A stretch of 64,000 bases of DNA from an uncultured Lachnospiraceae bacterium. Its GTDB lineage: Bacteria; Bacillota; Clostridia; Lachnospirales; Lachnospiraceae. Location: the NCBI GenBank assembly GCA_944380185.1, contig CALWGV010000038.1, forward strand, positions 144,589-208,588. Reading direction: 5' to 3'. Of the stretch, positions 55,746-64,000 are shown piece by piece (position 1 is the stretch's first letter; each line of letters begins with the position of its first letter). The notes beneath the pieces are model-generated. The model worked only from the letters and a program-made list of their open reading frames with translations. It had not been told where the DNA came from and ran no database searches. A program made the position numbers and the translations under genes.

Positions 55746-56605
55746 CTCTCCATAACCTGTCTGATCAGTTCCTTCAGCGCTGCGGCGCTTTCAGCCGTCG
55801 CCTCCCAGCCTCCGGCGGTAAATCCCGCTCCCTGGGGGCGGCGCAGCTGTTCCTCCGACAGCGCAGCATTTTTGCGGTAATGTGTTTCCAGGGACAGCCA
55901 CCCATCGTACCCGTCGGCCGTCAGTCTGGCGAGAAGCGCCGGATAATCCACCAGTCCTGTCCCGATCTTTACGCACTCCGGCCCGTTTTCCCCCAGCACA
56001 GCATCCTTGATATGGATATGACCGATATATGGGGCTATTGCCTCATAACCGTCAGGGTAAGGTATCTCTCCCTCCGGATCATAGATATCGTTTCCCGGAT
56101 CGTAGATCGCGCCAAATATCTCACTGTCCAGTCTGCTCAGCAGACCGGCCAATGCTCTGTGATTGGTCGTATTCACGCTGGGATCGGCCTCCAGCAGAAG
56201 CTTCTTTCCCCATTCGCGCAGAATGCGGGCCGGCTCCTCATAAAAGGGAAGCAGCTCCCCCACCGAAGCACATCCTCCCTCCTGCCAGAAGGAGAATCCC
56301 CGCAGCACCGGGCAGTCCAAAATCTCTGCCGCGGCACACAGCCGTTTTAGCTTCTCCCATTCCGCCTGTACGGCCCTCGCATCCAGCCGGCTGCACTTGT
56401 AAAATGAACCGGCTATACTGCACACAGCCAGCCCTTTCGCATCAAGCTGCCGTTTGCATTCAAGCAGCGTCTCCTTTCCCAGCTGGTCCACAGGCAGATC
56501 ATTCACACTGCGCAGCTCCAGCCCCTGCAGCCCATATTGCTCGGCAAAAACCAGGGCCTCGTCAAAACTCTGGGTAGCTTCATCGGTTATAAAACTCAAT
56601 TTCAT
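55742..56605 (-). CDS. sugar phosphate isomerase/epimerase-like TIM barrel (AP endonuclease 2 family)
   Basis: The product has 287 residues. Typical strands are MKLSFITDEATQSFDEAL, GLQGLELRSVN, LLLEADPSVNTTN (metal Glu), GAIYDPGNDIYDPEG (metal Asp/His region) and IGHIHIKDAVLG, with the last Glu in LSLETHY. The family includes sugar isomerases/epimerases and the lyases that split 3-keto-glycosides by beta-elimination. It lies between a Gfo/Idh gene (49 nt upstream) and nagA (overlapping). Which reaction it carries out cannot be read from the sequence. Confidence 0.85.
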   Translation of the reverse strand: MKLSFITDEATQSFDEALVFAEQYGLQGLELRSVNDLPVDQLGKETLLECKRQLDAKGLAVCSIAGSFYKCSRLDARAVQAEWEKLKRLCAAAEILDCPVLRGFSFWQEGGCASVGELLPFYEEPARILREWGKKLLLEADPSVNTTNHRALAGLLSRLDSEIFGAIYDPGNDIYDPEGEIPYPDGYEAIAPYIGHIHIKDAVLGENGPECVKIGTGLVDYPALLARLTADGYDGWLSLETHYRKNAALSEEQLRRPQGAGFTAGGWEATAESAAALKELIRQVMER

Positions 56606-56654
56606 TTACAATCCCGTCCTGTCCGGCTCCTGTCCTATATTTTATGGCTGATGG

Positions 56655-57686
56655 TCACGCAAATTTGATAATCTGTCCCGTGCGGGTGGATTCATAGATG
56701 GAACAGATCACCTGCACGGCCTTGTCCGCCTTCCACGGCGGAATCAGCGGCTCTCTGTCCTCTCTTACGGCCTCGGCGATATCGCGCAGAAGGCAGATAT
56801 GGCCATAAATCCCGATATCCACCGCACTCTTCGCCCCGCCCACTCTCTCGCCTGTCTCCGGCCTGGGCGGTGCATCCTGCTCGTCGATAAAGCTCCACTG
56901 GCGGATTCCCTCATCGTCAAAGACGATGCTCCCCTTCTCTCCATATACCGCAAAGGTTGTCGAAAATCCGGGATAGGCGGTGGTGGCTCCTTCGATTACA
57001 CACAAAGTCCCCTTCTTCATCCGCAGAACGGCCGCCGCCGTATCCTCCACAGGAATCCTGCGGCAGAGCGTATCGGCCCTTCCGTACAGGGTGTCAATCT
57101 CATCGTCCAGCATCCAGAGGATCAGATCCACTCCGTGAACCCCCTGATTCATCAGTGCGCCGCCGCCGTCCAGCTCCCAGGTGCCCCGCCAGCCGGCACT
57201 GTCATAATAGGCCTGGTCCCGGTAATACTTTAGCTGGGCCTCCGCCAGACAGATCTTCCCCAGTCTGCCCGAGGCGATAATATCGCGCACGGCAATGGCT
57301 ACCGGCATCATCCGTCTCTGAAAAATGCACTGCATCTTTGTATGGTTCTTCTTTACCGTCTCGATAATTGCCGCAATTTTCTCCGGCGTGATCTCCATAG
57401 GCTTTTCGCAGACGATGGCCTTTCCCGCTTCCGATGCGGCGATACAGATTTCCCCGTGGATTCCGCTGGGCACGCAGACGCATACGATATCCACCTGCGG
57501 ATCGGCAAGCACCTCATGATAGTCGTAGTAGACCTTCGGCACTGCATGATCCCTGGCATACTGATCCGCCTTCTCCTTAATGATGTCGCAGCAGGCATAA
57601 AGCCGGCAGTCCTCGTTTGCCAGCGCTTTCAGCGCTTTTGCGTGAGTAAAGGCAATTACTCCGCAGCCAATCACCGCAAAATTCAT
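56655..57686 (-). CDS. Gfo/Idh/MocA oxidoreductase
   Basis: The product has 343 residues. The Rossmann motif is VIGCGVIAFTHAKAL (5-19), the EKP motif is in IVCEKPMEI, and the catalytic region reads GGGALMNQGVHGVDLILW (usual Lys/Asp/His pattern). Very similar to the protein encoded at 59663-60757 (GVHGVDL, WRGTWELDGGGALMNQG). It should oxidise a sugar hydroxyl with NAD(P). It lies between an AraC gene (29 nt upstream) and the TIM-barrel gene. Confidence 0.92.
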   Translation of the reverse strand: MNFAVIGCGVIAFTHAKALKALANEDCRLYACCDIIKEKADQYARDHAVPKVYYDYHEVLADPQVDIVCVCVPSGIHGEICIAASEAGKAIVCEKPMEITPEKIAAIIETVKKNHTKMQCIFQRRMMPVAIAVRDIIASGRLGKICLAEAQLKYYRDQAYYDSAGWRGTWELDGGGALMNQGVHGVDLILWMLDDEIDTLYGRADTLCRRIPVEDTAAAVLRMKKGTLCVIEGATTAYPGFSTTFAVYGEKGSIVFDDEGIRQWSFIDEQDAPPRPETGERVGGAKSAVDIGIYGHICLLRDIAEAVREDREPLIPPWKADKAVQVICSIYESTRTGQIIKFA

Positions 57687-57715
57687 TTCTCGTCCTCCTG
57701 TAAAAAAATTACTTT

Positions 57716-58552
57716 TTAAAAAGTGTAAAACCGGTTCCCCGCATTGCGCATTCGGTATTCCAGCGGAGAACAGTGTTCCTTCTCTTTGAAAAAGCGGCTG
57801 AAGTAGTGAATAGTCTGAAAACCCACCAGCTCCGATATCTCGGAGATGCTGATGTTGGTCTCCACCAGCAGTTCCTTCGCCTTCTTTAACCGCAGCTGTA
57901 TGATATAGCGCAGCGGCGTTGTCCCGTATACTTCCTTAAATGCCTGCGTCAGAGACGTCTTATTGCTGCGGGCCACCTGTGAAAGGGTATCCAGCGTGAT
58001 GTTATGGATGTAGTTTTCCTGTATGTAGCGCTCCACTCCTGCGATATCGATATTTCTCTGGCGCACCGGCACGCTTCCCTCCGGCTCCGGCAGGGCAGAC
58101 AGAGCCTCCTGCTCCTCCTGCGTCTGCGGGCGCAGAAGCATTAACAGAATCATCCACAGATAGCAGGAGATAGTTCGCATGTAAAAGGGCGGTTTTTTCT
58201 CACTCTCCGCCATGATCCGGTTGAAATAGTATTTGACCGTCTGCACATCATCCAGGTGTCTGAGAACAGGCAGCTCCCAGAGCTTTTGGAACAGCCCGGC
58301 CTCATTGACGTCAAATTTCACATCGTAGAGGCGCAGCGTTCCCCGCTTCTCCTCCCGGGGGCTGATTCCGTGAAGGGTCTGCGGACGAAACAGGAGCACA
58401 TCGCCGGCCCTCGCCTCCAGCATCTGATCGTCGGCCTGAACCTGTGCGTCCCCCTCCGACACCACGACCATCTGAAAGAACGTGTGCTCATGAAGCTTAT
58501 TTTCCCAGTCCTGAGAATACTTTCCGCACCACAAGATATCGTATCCGTTCAC
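57716..58552 (-). CDS. AraC family regulator of the Gfo/Idh-TIM-nagA-nagB operon
   Basis: The product has about 278 residues from a GTG at 58552, chosen because AAGGAG lies 8 nt before it; an ATG at 58603 has no such site. Residues 10-120 form a cupin sensor (LHEHTFFQMVVVSEGDAQVQ, GDVLLFRPQTLHGISP). The C-terminal AraC domain has VERYIQENYIHNITLDTLSQVARSNKTSL, ISISEISELVGFQTIHYFSRFFKE and SPLEYR. As first gene of the operon it probably controls its own transcript in response to a sugar. Confidence 0.88.
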   Translation of the reverse strand: MNGYDILWCGKYSQDWENKLHEHTFFQMVVVSEGDAQVQADDQMLEARAGDVLLFRPQTLHGISPREEKRGTLRLYDVKFDVNEAGLFQKLWELPVLRHLDDVQTVKYYFNRIMAESEKKPPFYMRTISCYLWMILLMLLRPQTQEEQEALSALPEPEGSVPVRQRNIDIAGVERYIQENYIHNITLDTLSQVARSNKTSLTQAFKEVYGTTPLRYIIQLRLKKAKELLVETNISISEISELVGFQTIHYFSRFFKEKEHCSPLEYRMRNAGNRFYTF

Positions 58553-58748
58553 CCACAACACTCCTTTTTGCTTTCGTGAAACCCTGCTAGTCGGGACTTT
58601 CATACATATCTGCAGCCTACATCTGTATTATGGGACATAAAAGCAGATAAAAAAAGGAATATCGTCCACAAAACCTGTCATTTATGCTAAAATAACTTTA
58701 TCACATGCAGTTAACAGAAAAAAACCAACGACAGCAGGAGGAACAGAA

Positions 58749-59717
58749 ATGGATTACGAACAGACTCCTATGCTTATGGAAAAAGCACAGATGTTTGATA
58801 AAGTAAAGTTCTGCAAGATATTCGAGGCCTCTGATGAACACCCCACCGGGAACATTCCTCATTATCACGATTATACGCAGATCTGGTATGTGCGCCGGGG
58901 CTGCTGCGAACACTGGCTGGAAGGGAAAAAATACGAGATGGCCAGAGGAAATGTGTTTGTCCTCCCTCCTCTGCTGACCCACATGACCCGGTTTCAGAAA
59001 AACTCAGCTATCATCAGCTGTGAATTTGATCTGAACCAGCTTTTCGGCGGCCAAAACGGAGAAAAGGCGGACTCCATCTCTCTTCCGCTGCAGTCCGCCC
59101 TGAATATTATCTCCTTCAATCTTCTGTTTTCACAGAACGACAAGGTAAAATCCAACTTTGTCCTCTCTCCTGTGGCAGAGCAGGAGGTGGGAGCCCGAAT
59201 GAAAACTCTCCTGCGCGAATATGAGGAAGAGCAGGTATATTACCAGGAATTTCTGCAGGTGGAGATCCAGGGCCTTCTGCTCTTACTGGCCAGGGAGTTT
59301 CATCAGTCCCCCGTCCACGACGCCTCAGTGGAAATCTACAATCAGAATAAAGCCATCATGGAAAAGGCCATAGAATATATCGACGAACACTATGCAGAAC
59401 CATTAACTCTGGAACAGGTCTGCCGCCTGTCCACCCTGTCAAAGACCTACTTCTGCTATCTGTTCAAGCTGATGACCCAGCAGACCTTCGTGGAATATAT
59501 GCTGAATCTGCGCATTCGCCATGCCGCGGCGCTTTTGGAGAACAGTTCTCTGCCCATCACCGCCATCGGAGGTATGGTGGGCTTCAACGATTCCACCCAT
59601 TTTTCCCGCACGTTTCACCGTCTGGTGGGCATGTCTCCCCGCAGCTATCGCTCCTTAAAGCGTCAGCCCTCCGCAAAGGGAAACTCCGTGGGAAGGCCTG
59701 AGGAGGCGGAGCGGTAG
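58749..59717 (+). CDS. AraC family regulator, probable control of the uronate or nag operon
   Basis: The product has 322 residues; AGGAGGAAC precedes ATG. Cupin region: IPHYHDYTQIWYVRRGCCEHWLEGKKYEMARGNVFVLPPLLTH in sense (split by typical His/Gly positions). HTH: LEQVCRLSTLSKTYFCYLFK and ITAIGGMVGFNDSTHFSRTFHRLVGMSPRSYR. It is divergent from the other araC-type gene, with 196 nt between the starts. Its 3' end overlaps the convergent Gfo/Idh gene by 55 nt. The target is uncertain. Confidence 0.9.
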   Translation: MDYEQTPMLMEKAQMFDKVKFCKIFEASDEHPTGNIPHYHDYTQIWYVRRGCCEHWLEGKKYEMARGNVFVLPPLLTHMTRFQKNSAIISCEFDLNQLFGGQNGEKADSISLPLQSALNIISFNLLFSQNDKVKSNFVLSPVAEQEVGARMKTLLREYEEEQVYYQEFLQVEIQGLLLLLAREFHQSPVHDASVEIYNQNKAIMEKAIEYIDEHYAEPLTLEQVCRLSTLSKTYFCYLFKLMTQQTFVEYMLNLRIRHAAALLENSSLPITAIGGMVGFNDSTHFSRTFHRLVGMSPRSYRSLKRQPSAKGNSVGRPEEAER

Positions 59718-60757
59718 GCCCCCAATACCAGCTCCACCGCCTTTCTGCCCTCCCTGCCGTCCACCAACAGAGGCGTGCCGTCGAGGACGGCAGAGACCAG
59801 ATCCGCCACTTGACAGATATGTCCTTTGGCATCGATGTCCGCAGCGTTTCTGTGGGAGGCAGCGGTCTTTTGCCTCTCCGGAATTCTCCCGGGGATCCTC
59901 TCCTCCCTTTCCTCCTGCGCCTTCATATCCGCAGCATCCTTCGTCAGCTCTGCAGCAGGATTATCCCGCTCCAGTCTGACAATCTTATCCTCCTCCAGGA
60001 TTAATGTTCCCGCGTCGCCGCACAGCTCAATCCGTCTGGGATAGCCGGGATATACGCTGGTAGCCGCCTCGATCACCCCCAAGGCCCCGTTTTTAAACTG
60101 CATAACAGCGCTCAGCGTATCCTCCGTCTCAATCTTGCGGCTCAGGGTGCCGGCACAGGCAAATATTCTGGAGACCGGGCCGACAATATACTGAATCAAA
60201 TCAACCCCGTGTATGCCCTGATTCATCAGGGCCCCTCCTCCGTCCATATCCCAGGTTCCGCGCCAGGGACTGCCGTCATAGTATTCCTGGCTTCGGTAAT
60301 ATTTCATATACAGCCCCACGCTGACCAGACGTCCCAGCGCACCCTCTCTGACCATCTGTCTGGCCCTGGCCACGTCAGGAGAAAAGCGCAGCTGACTGAC
60401 CACGCAGACCAATCTGTCGTTCTTTACCCCCGCCTCAATGAGACGATCGCAGTCGGACAAGGTAAGTGCCATAGGCTTTTCGATCAGCACATGCTTCCCA
60501 TGCTCCAGTGCTTCCAGGGCGATCATGGCATGAAGACCGCTGGGAACACAGATCGACACAGCTGCTACCTGTGCATCCTTCCAGATTTCCTCCCGGGAGG
60601 CGTAGCGCTTCACTCCATTCTGCGCAGCCATGCGCTCGGCGGAATCCTGATCTTCGCCATAGACGCCGATCAGCTCTGCCCTCTCCACAGCCGCAATGGC
60701 CGCCGCGTGATAACGGGAAATCATCCCGCAGCCAATGATTGCAAATCCAACGTTCAT
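59663..60757 (-). CDS. Gfo/Idh/MocA oxidoreductase in the uronate operon
   Basis: The product has 364 residues. Motifs are IIGCGMISRYHAAAI (7-21), VLIEKPMAL and WRGTWDMDGGGALMNQGIHGVDL. It is a paralogue of the protein encoded at 56655-57686 but carries an extra charged segment (about 275-320, ERDNPAAELTKDAADMKAQE and following). It is the last gene of the uronate operon, 24 nt after kdgK, so oxidation of a uronate-containing sugar is likely. Its 3' end overlaps the convergent araC-type gene. Confidence 0.9.
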   Translation of the reverse strand: MNVGFAIIGCGMISRYHAAAIAAVERAELIGVYGEDQDSAERMAAQNGVKRYASREEIWKDAQVAAVSICVPSGLHAMIALEALEHGKHVLIEKPMALTLSDCDRLIEAGVKNDRLVCVVSQLRFSPDVARARQMVREGALGRLVSVGLYMKYYRSQEYYDGSPWRGTWDMDGGGALMNQGIHGVDLIQYIVGPVSRIFACAGTLSRKIETEDTLSAVMQFKNGALGVIEAATSVYPGYPRRIELCGDAGTLILEEDKIVRLERDNPAAELTKDAADMKAQEEREERIPGRIPERQKTAASHRNAADIDAKGHICQVADLVSAVLDGTPLLVDGREGRKAVELVLGAYRSASSGLPTEFPFAEG

Positions 60758-60781
60758 CTGCGCTTCACCTTCCCTTTCCGC

Positions 60782-61807
60782 TTATCGCTGCACCCGGCCG
60801 GAGGCGTCTCCCCCAGCCAGGGCGCGCACCTCCGCCTCCGATGCCATGTTGAAGTCTCCTTCGACGGAATGCTTCAGGCAGGAGGCCGCCACGGCAAACT
60901 CCAGCGCCGCCTGAGGACTCTCCCCGTTTAACAGAGCGGCAATCAGACCGGCGGCAAAGCTGTCTCCCCCGCCCACGCGGTCGACGATATGCACGCCGTA
61001 TTTCTTGCTGAAACAGCTCTCCTTCCCGCTGCGAAGCATGGCCGACCAGTTGTTGTCGCTGGCCGACAGAGATTCCCGCAGAGTGATCGCCACCTGGCGA
61101 AATCCAAAGCGTTCCTCCAGCTGTCTGGCCACATCCTCATAACCGGCGCGGCTCACCGTCCCTGCCGTCACATCCGTGCCGGCTGCCCGGATGCCAAAGA
61201 CATCCGCCGCATCCTCCTCATTGGCAATGCAGACGTCCACATACCGGCACAGTTCTCCCATGACCTGCCCCGCCTTTTCACGGCTCCACAGCTTCCTGCG
61301 GTAATTGAGGTCACAGGAAACGGTGATTCCCATCTCCTTCGCCGTCCGGCAGGCTTCCAGGCAGATCTCTGCCAGCCCGTCCCCCAGCGCCGGCGTGATA
61401 CCGGTGAAATGAAACCAGTCCGCCCCTTTCAGGATTTCCTTCCAGTCATAGTCCTGCGGCGAGGTCTCTGCAAAGGAAGAGCCCGCTCTGTCATAGATGA
61501 CTTTGGAGGGGCGCTGGGAGGCTCCCTTTTCCAGATAATAAATCCCCAGCCGGTTTCCGCCCCGCGCGATATAAGAAGTGTCCACCCCGAAGCGGCGCAG
61601 AGAGTTGAGGGCCGCCTGACCGATCTCATGGGCAGGGAGCTTTGTCACAAAAGCGGCGTCCAGGCCAAAATTGGCCAGGGATACGGCCACATTGGCCTCC
61701 CCGCCTCCATAGGTTGCCCCCAGACGGTCCGCCTGTACAAAGCGGTAATATCCTTCCGGCGCCAGCCGCAGCATAATCTCGCCAAACGTCACGACTCTTC
61801 CCTTCAT
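60782..61807 (-). CDS. kdgK: 2-keto-3-deoxygluconate kinase (PfkB family)
   Basis: The product has 341 residues from ATG at 61807, which overlaps the TGA of eda (ATGA) and has AAAGGAG. The N-terminal FGEIMLRLAPEGYYRF and GGGEANVAVSLANFG are KdgK-like, and the catalytic anion-hole motif VGGGDSFAAGLIAAL is near the C-terminus (about 278-292). It phosphorylates 2-keto-3-deoxygluconate to KDPG, the substrate of the neighbouring aldolase. Confidence 0.92.
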   Translation of the reverse strand: MKGRVVTFGEIMLRLAPEGYYRFVQADRLGATYGGGEANVAVSLANFGLDAAFVTKLPAHEIGQAALNSLRRFGVDTSYIARGGNRLGIYYLEKGASQRPSKVIYDRAGSSFAETSPQDYDWKEILKGADWFHFTGITPALGDGLAEICLEACRTAKEMGITVSCDLNYRRKLWSREKAGQVMGELCRYVDVCIANEEDAADVFGIRAAGTDVTAGTVSRAGYEDVARQLEERFGFRQVAITLRESLSASDNNWSAMLRSGKESCFSKKYGVHIVDRVGGGDSFAAGLIAALLNGESPQAALEFAVAASCLKHSVEGDFNMASEAEVRALAGGDASGRVQR

Positions 61808-62475
61808 CCTGCACTCCTTTCTGCTCCCGTTCCCCGGCACCTTGCCACAAGCTGCACGGCCTCCCGGGTCAACTGGCGAATCCTGTCAAAATCGCCTGCC
61901 GCAATTAAATCTCCTTTTACCATCCAGCTGCCGCCGCAGGCCAGTACCCGGTCAAAGGCCAGATACTCCTCCACGTTGCCCGCATGGATTCCGCCGGTGG
62001 GCATAAAGCGCACATCCCGGTACGGGGCGGCCAGAGCCCGGATAAAACGGATTCCGCCGGCAGCCTCCGCCGGGAAAAACTTCACTGTCCGAAGCCCCCG
62101 CTCCATGGCCTGCTCGATCTCCCCCGGCGTCATGCAGCCCGGAATCATGGGATAATTCTGTCCCAGGCAGTAATCCAGCAGCTTTACATTGAGACCGGGG
62201 CTCACCAGAAAGGCCGCCCCCGCCTCCATGGCCTGGTCCGCCTGCCGGGGCGTGAGGACGGTTCCGGCTCCCACCAGCATATGTGGAAACTCCCTTTTCA
62301 GGACAGCGATCGCCTCCGCCGCAGCCTCCGTGCGAAAGGTCACCTCCGCACAGGGCAGGCCGCCATCGCAGAGAGCCTCTCCCAGCCGGGGAGCGTCCTC
62401 TGCCCGGTCGATCACCACCACCGGTACAATCCCGATTGTTCCAATTTTATCCAAAATCTCATTCATGGCATCCAT
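61804..62475 (-). CDS. eda: KDPG/KHG aldolase
   Basis: The product has 223 residues from ATG at 62475 (GGGAG at 7 nt); the frame is open upstream into uxaC. Class I aldolase motifs are visible: PCAEVTFRTEAA (Glu), GAGTVLT, and the Schiff-base Lys in VKFFPAEAAGG (Lys about 128). GGIHAGNVEEYLAF follows. It splits KDPG to pyruvate and glyceraldehyde-3-phosphate. Its start overlaps the 3' end of uxaC by 17 nt. Confidence 0.94.
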   Translation of the reverse strand: MDAMNEILDKIGTIGIVPVVVIDRAEDAPRLGEALCDGGLPCAEVTFRTEAAAEAIAVLKREFPHMLVGAGTVLTPRQADQAMEAGAAFLVSPGLNVKLLDYCLGQNYPMIPGCMTPGEIEQAMERGLRTVKFFPAEAAGGIRFIRALAAPYRDVRFMPTGGIHAGNVEEYLAFDRVLACGGSWMVKGDLIAAGDFDRIRQLTREAVQLVARCRGTGAERSAG

Positions 62476-63901
62476 GTACATTCTCCCTTCCCCCTGCCGT
62501 CTCCTCCAGAGCAAACCCGAAATATCGAACGGCATTGTTATAACAGATATCCTGCACCAGTCCGCCCAGATACGCCTCATCTCCCGGACACTCGCCCGCT
62601 TCGGCCCACTGACCGATCAGGCCGCAGAGCAGCCTGCGGAAATACTCATGGCGCACGTAGGAGAGAAAGCTGCGGGAATCCGTCAGCATTCCGATGAAGT
62701 TCCCCAAAAGTCCCTGGCTGGCCAGTCCGGTCAGATGATCCCTTATACCCCGGATATGATCGTTAAACCACCAGGCGCTTCCATGCTGGATGGAGGCCTT
62801 CCCCTGAAAGCTGCCGATCACGCTGTCAATCCCGGCATTCTCTCCGGGCAGCAGGCTGTACAGCACCAGCTTGCCAAGGGTGCCTGCCTGGCTGAGCCGA
62901 TCCAGAAGCTGCGCCAGCTCATGACTCTGCGTCCCCGCTCCCATACAGTCAAAGCCCGTATCCGCGCCCAAAAGACGGCTCCGTCTGCTGTCCGCCCCCC
63001 GCAGACAGCCGTAATGCAGCTGCATAACCCAGCCTCTGCGGGCGCAGATATCGCTCAAAAGCAGGATAAAGGCCGACTGAATCTTTTCCCGATCACCGGG
63101 CAATAGCCCTCCTCCGGCCGATACCCGGGCAAATATTTTTTCCAGCTCCTCCTCGCCGGCCGGGGTAAAGCAGGCGCGGTCTACACTCAGGTCGGCCGTG
63201 CGGCAGCCGGCCCGGTCAAAATAGTCCGCCCGCTTCTCCAAGGCCCTTTTCAGGGCGGCGAAACTGTCGATCTTACTCTCGGCCGCCTCGCCCAGACGCA
63301 GCAGATAAGAGGCAAAGTCTTCCTTCTCCCAGCTCATGGCGGCATCGGGCCGAAAGGCCGGCAGCACCTGTACCGAAAAGCTCTCGTCCTCCCGGATCAG
63401 CCTGTGCCAGCGCAGATCGTCCGCCGGATCGTCCGTGGTACATAACAGGGTAACGCCAGAGCGGCTTATCAGGCTTCGGGCGCTGATCTGCTGCTGTTCC
63501 AGCTTTTCGCTGCACAGCCGCCAAACCTCTCCGGCAGTACGGCGGTTCAATATTCCGTCATAGCCAAAATACCGGCGCAGCTCCAGATGGCTCCAGTGAT
63601 AGAGCGGATTGCCCACCGCCCGCTCCAGCGTCCCGGCCCACTGCGCAAACTTTTCCTCTCCCGGCGCGTCTCCCGTAATAAAACGCTCGTCCACTCCGGC
63701 CGCCCGCATCAGCCGCCATTTGTAGTGGTCTCCCGACAGCCACAGTTCGGCCATATCGGTAAAGCGGCGGTCCTGGGCAATCTCCTGGACGCTCAGATGG
63801 CAGTGATAGTCCACGATCGGCATAGACTGCGCATAACGATGATAAAGCCTGCGGGCCATGTCCGTATCCAGCAAAAAATCGTCGCCTAAAAATTCCTTCA
63901 T
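62459..63901 (-). CDS. uxaC: uronate isomerase
   Basis: The product has 480 residues, a normal length. Motifs are VDYHCHLSVQEIAQD (metal His pair), SHLELRRYFGYDG, LLCTTDDPADDLRWH and LTDSRSFLSYVRHEYFRRLLC. It converts D-glucuronate to D-fructuronate, or D-galacturonate to D-tagaturonate. Its ATG overlaps the TGA of the preceding partial gene (ATGA), so it is inside an operon that starts beyond the window. Confidence 0.95.
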   Translation of the reverse strand: MKEFLGDDFLLDTDMARRLYHRYAQSMPIVDYHCHLSVQEIAQDRRFTDMAELWLSGDHYKWRLMRAAGVDERFITGDAPGEEKFAQWAGTLERAVGNPLYHWSHLELRRYFGYDGILNRRTAGEVWRLCSEKLEQQQISARSLISRSGVTLLCTTDDPADDLRWHRLIREDESFSVQVLPAFRPDAAMSWEKEDFASYLLRLGEAAESKIDSFAALKRALEKRADYFDRAGCRTADLSVDRACFTPAGEEELEKIFARVSAGGGLLPGDREKIQSAFILLLSDICARRGWVMQLHYGCLRGADSRRSRLLGADTGFDCMGAGTQSHELAQLLDRLSQAGTLGKLVLYSLLPGENAGIDSVIGSFQGKASIQHGSAWWFNDHIRGIRDHLTGLASQGLLGNFIGMLTDSRSFLSYVRHEYFRRLLCGLIGQWAEAGECPGDEAYLGGLVQDICYNNAVRYFGFALEETAGGRENVHGCHE

Positions 63902-64000
63902 TTCTCCGCCTCCGCTTTCACTCCCGTATATTTTTCCAGAGTACGGCGCACCGCTCCCGGGCCTGCCTTCAGCTCGGACAGATAGCCGCAGACCTTCTGC
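63898..64000 (-). CDS. 3' end of a gene upstream of uxaC, cut by window edge
   Basis: Only the last 33 codons are visible, in frame to TGA at 63898: QKVCGYLSELKAGPG, then AVRRTLEKYTG and a Lys/Glu-rich end. The helix pattern fits the C-terminus of the mannitol-dehydrogenase family, which includes tagaturonate and fructuronate reductases. That step follows uronate isomerase in the pathway, so context agrees, but the fragment is too short for a firm name. Confidence 0.4.
   Translation of the reverse strand, partial: QKVCGYLSELKAGPGAVRRTLEKYTGVKAEAEK

Overview
The window looks like a chromosomal segment of a spore-forming, Gram-positive gut anaerobe of the Lachnospiraceae/Clostridia type. The evidence is strong Shine-Dalgarno sites (AGGAGG/AAGGAG), a conserved sporulation and division block (spoVT, mazG, hupA, rqcP, yabP, yabQ, divIC, spoIIE, tilS, hpt, ftsH), a Spo0A box at spoIIE, single-membrane lipoproteins and a large stock of sugar-use genes. 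No rRNA, tRNA, CRISPR array, complete insertion sequence or prophage was recognised. Gene names are assigned by motif recognition only; no database search was possible.

Layout. 1-6.4 kb (minus strand): VanW-like surface protein (cut by the window edge), a 35-residue membrane peptide, a B12-binding radical SAM protein translationally coupled to a MalY/PatB aminotransferase, an HPr-like protein without the phosphorylatable His, and an M61-peptidase-like protein that has lost its catalytic residues. 6.5-7.9 kb (plus): a PadR/DUF2812 unit with paired operator sites; the DUF2812 gene is frameshifted. 7.8-14.9 kb (minus): an operon of metallo-beta-lactamase-fold hydrolase, two SnoaL-like paralogues, beta-glucoside PTS permease, 6-phospho-beta-glucosidase and prolyl oligopeptidase, with a divergent AraC activator. 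16.2-18.1 kb: GH13 glucosidase.

18.3-31.8 kb (mostly minus): the housekeeping/sporulation block, in almost the order known from Bacillus, but interrupted by a TetR gene and a flavinylated FAD/FMN lipoprotein reductase between divIC and spoIIE. spoVT has a 17-bp perfect inverted repeat that would bury its ribosome binding site. 32-34.3 kb: VanX/VanY-like peptidase and a DUF362 protein.

34.6-64 kb is a long sugar/glycan region. Plus-strand genes encode Gfo/Idh/MocA oxidoreductases (including a duplicated pair with a duplicated leader hairpin), a serine hydrolase and a GH20-type hexosaminidase. A minus-strand operon encodes an ABC sugar importer, an SGNH esterase and a 1,412-residue surface protein. 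Then come YesL, a hydroxyacid dehydrogenase and an enolase-superfamily enzyme (plus). The minus strand then carries an AraC-Gfo/Idh-TIM-barrel-NagA-NagB operon, and a uronate operon (UxaC-Eda-KdgK-Gfo/Idh). Together these suggest uptake and breakdown of glycans containing N-acetylhexosamine and uronic acid. The Gfo/Idh plus TIM-barrel pairing raises the possibility of oxidation-elimination cleavage besides ordinary hydrolysis; this is a hypothesis.
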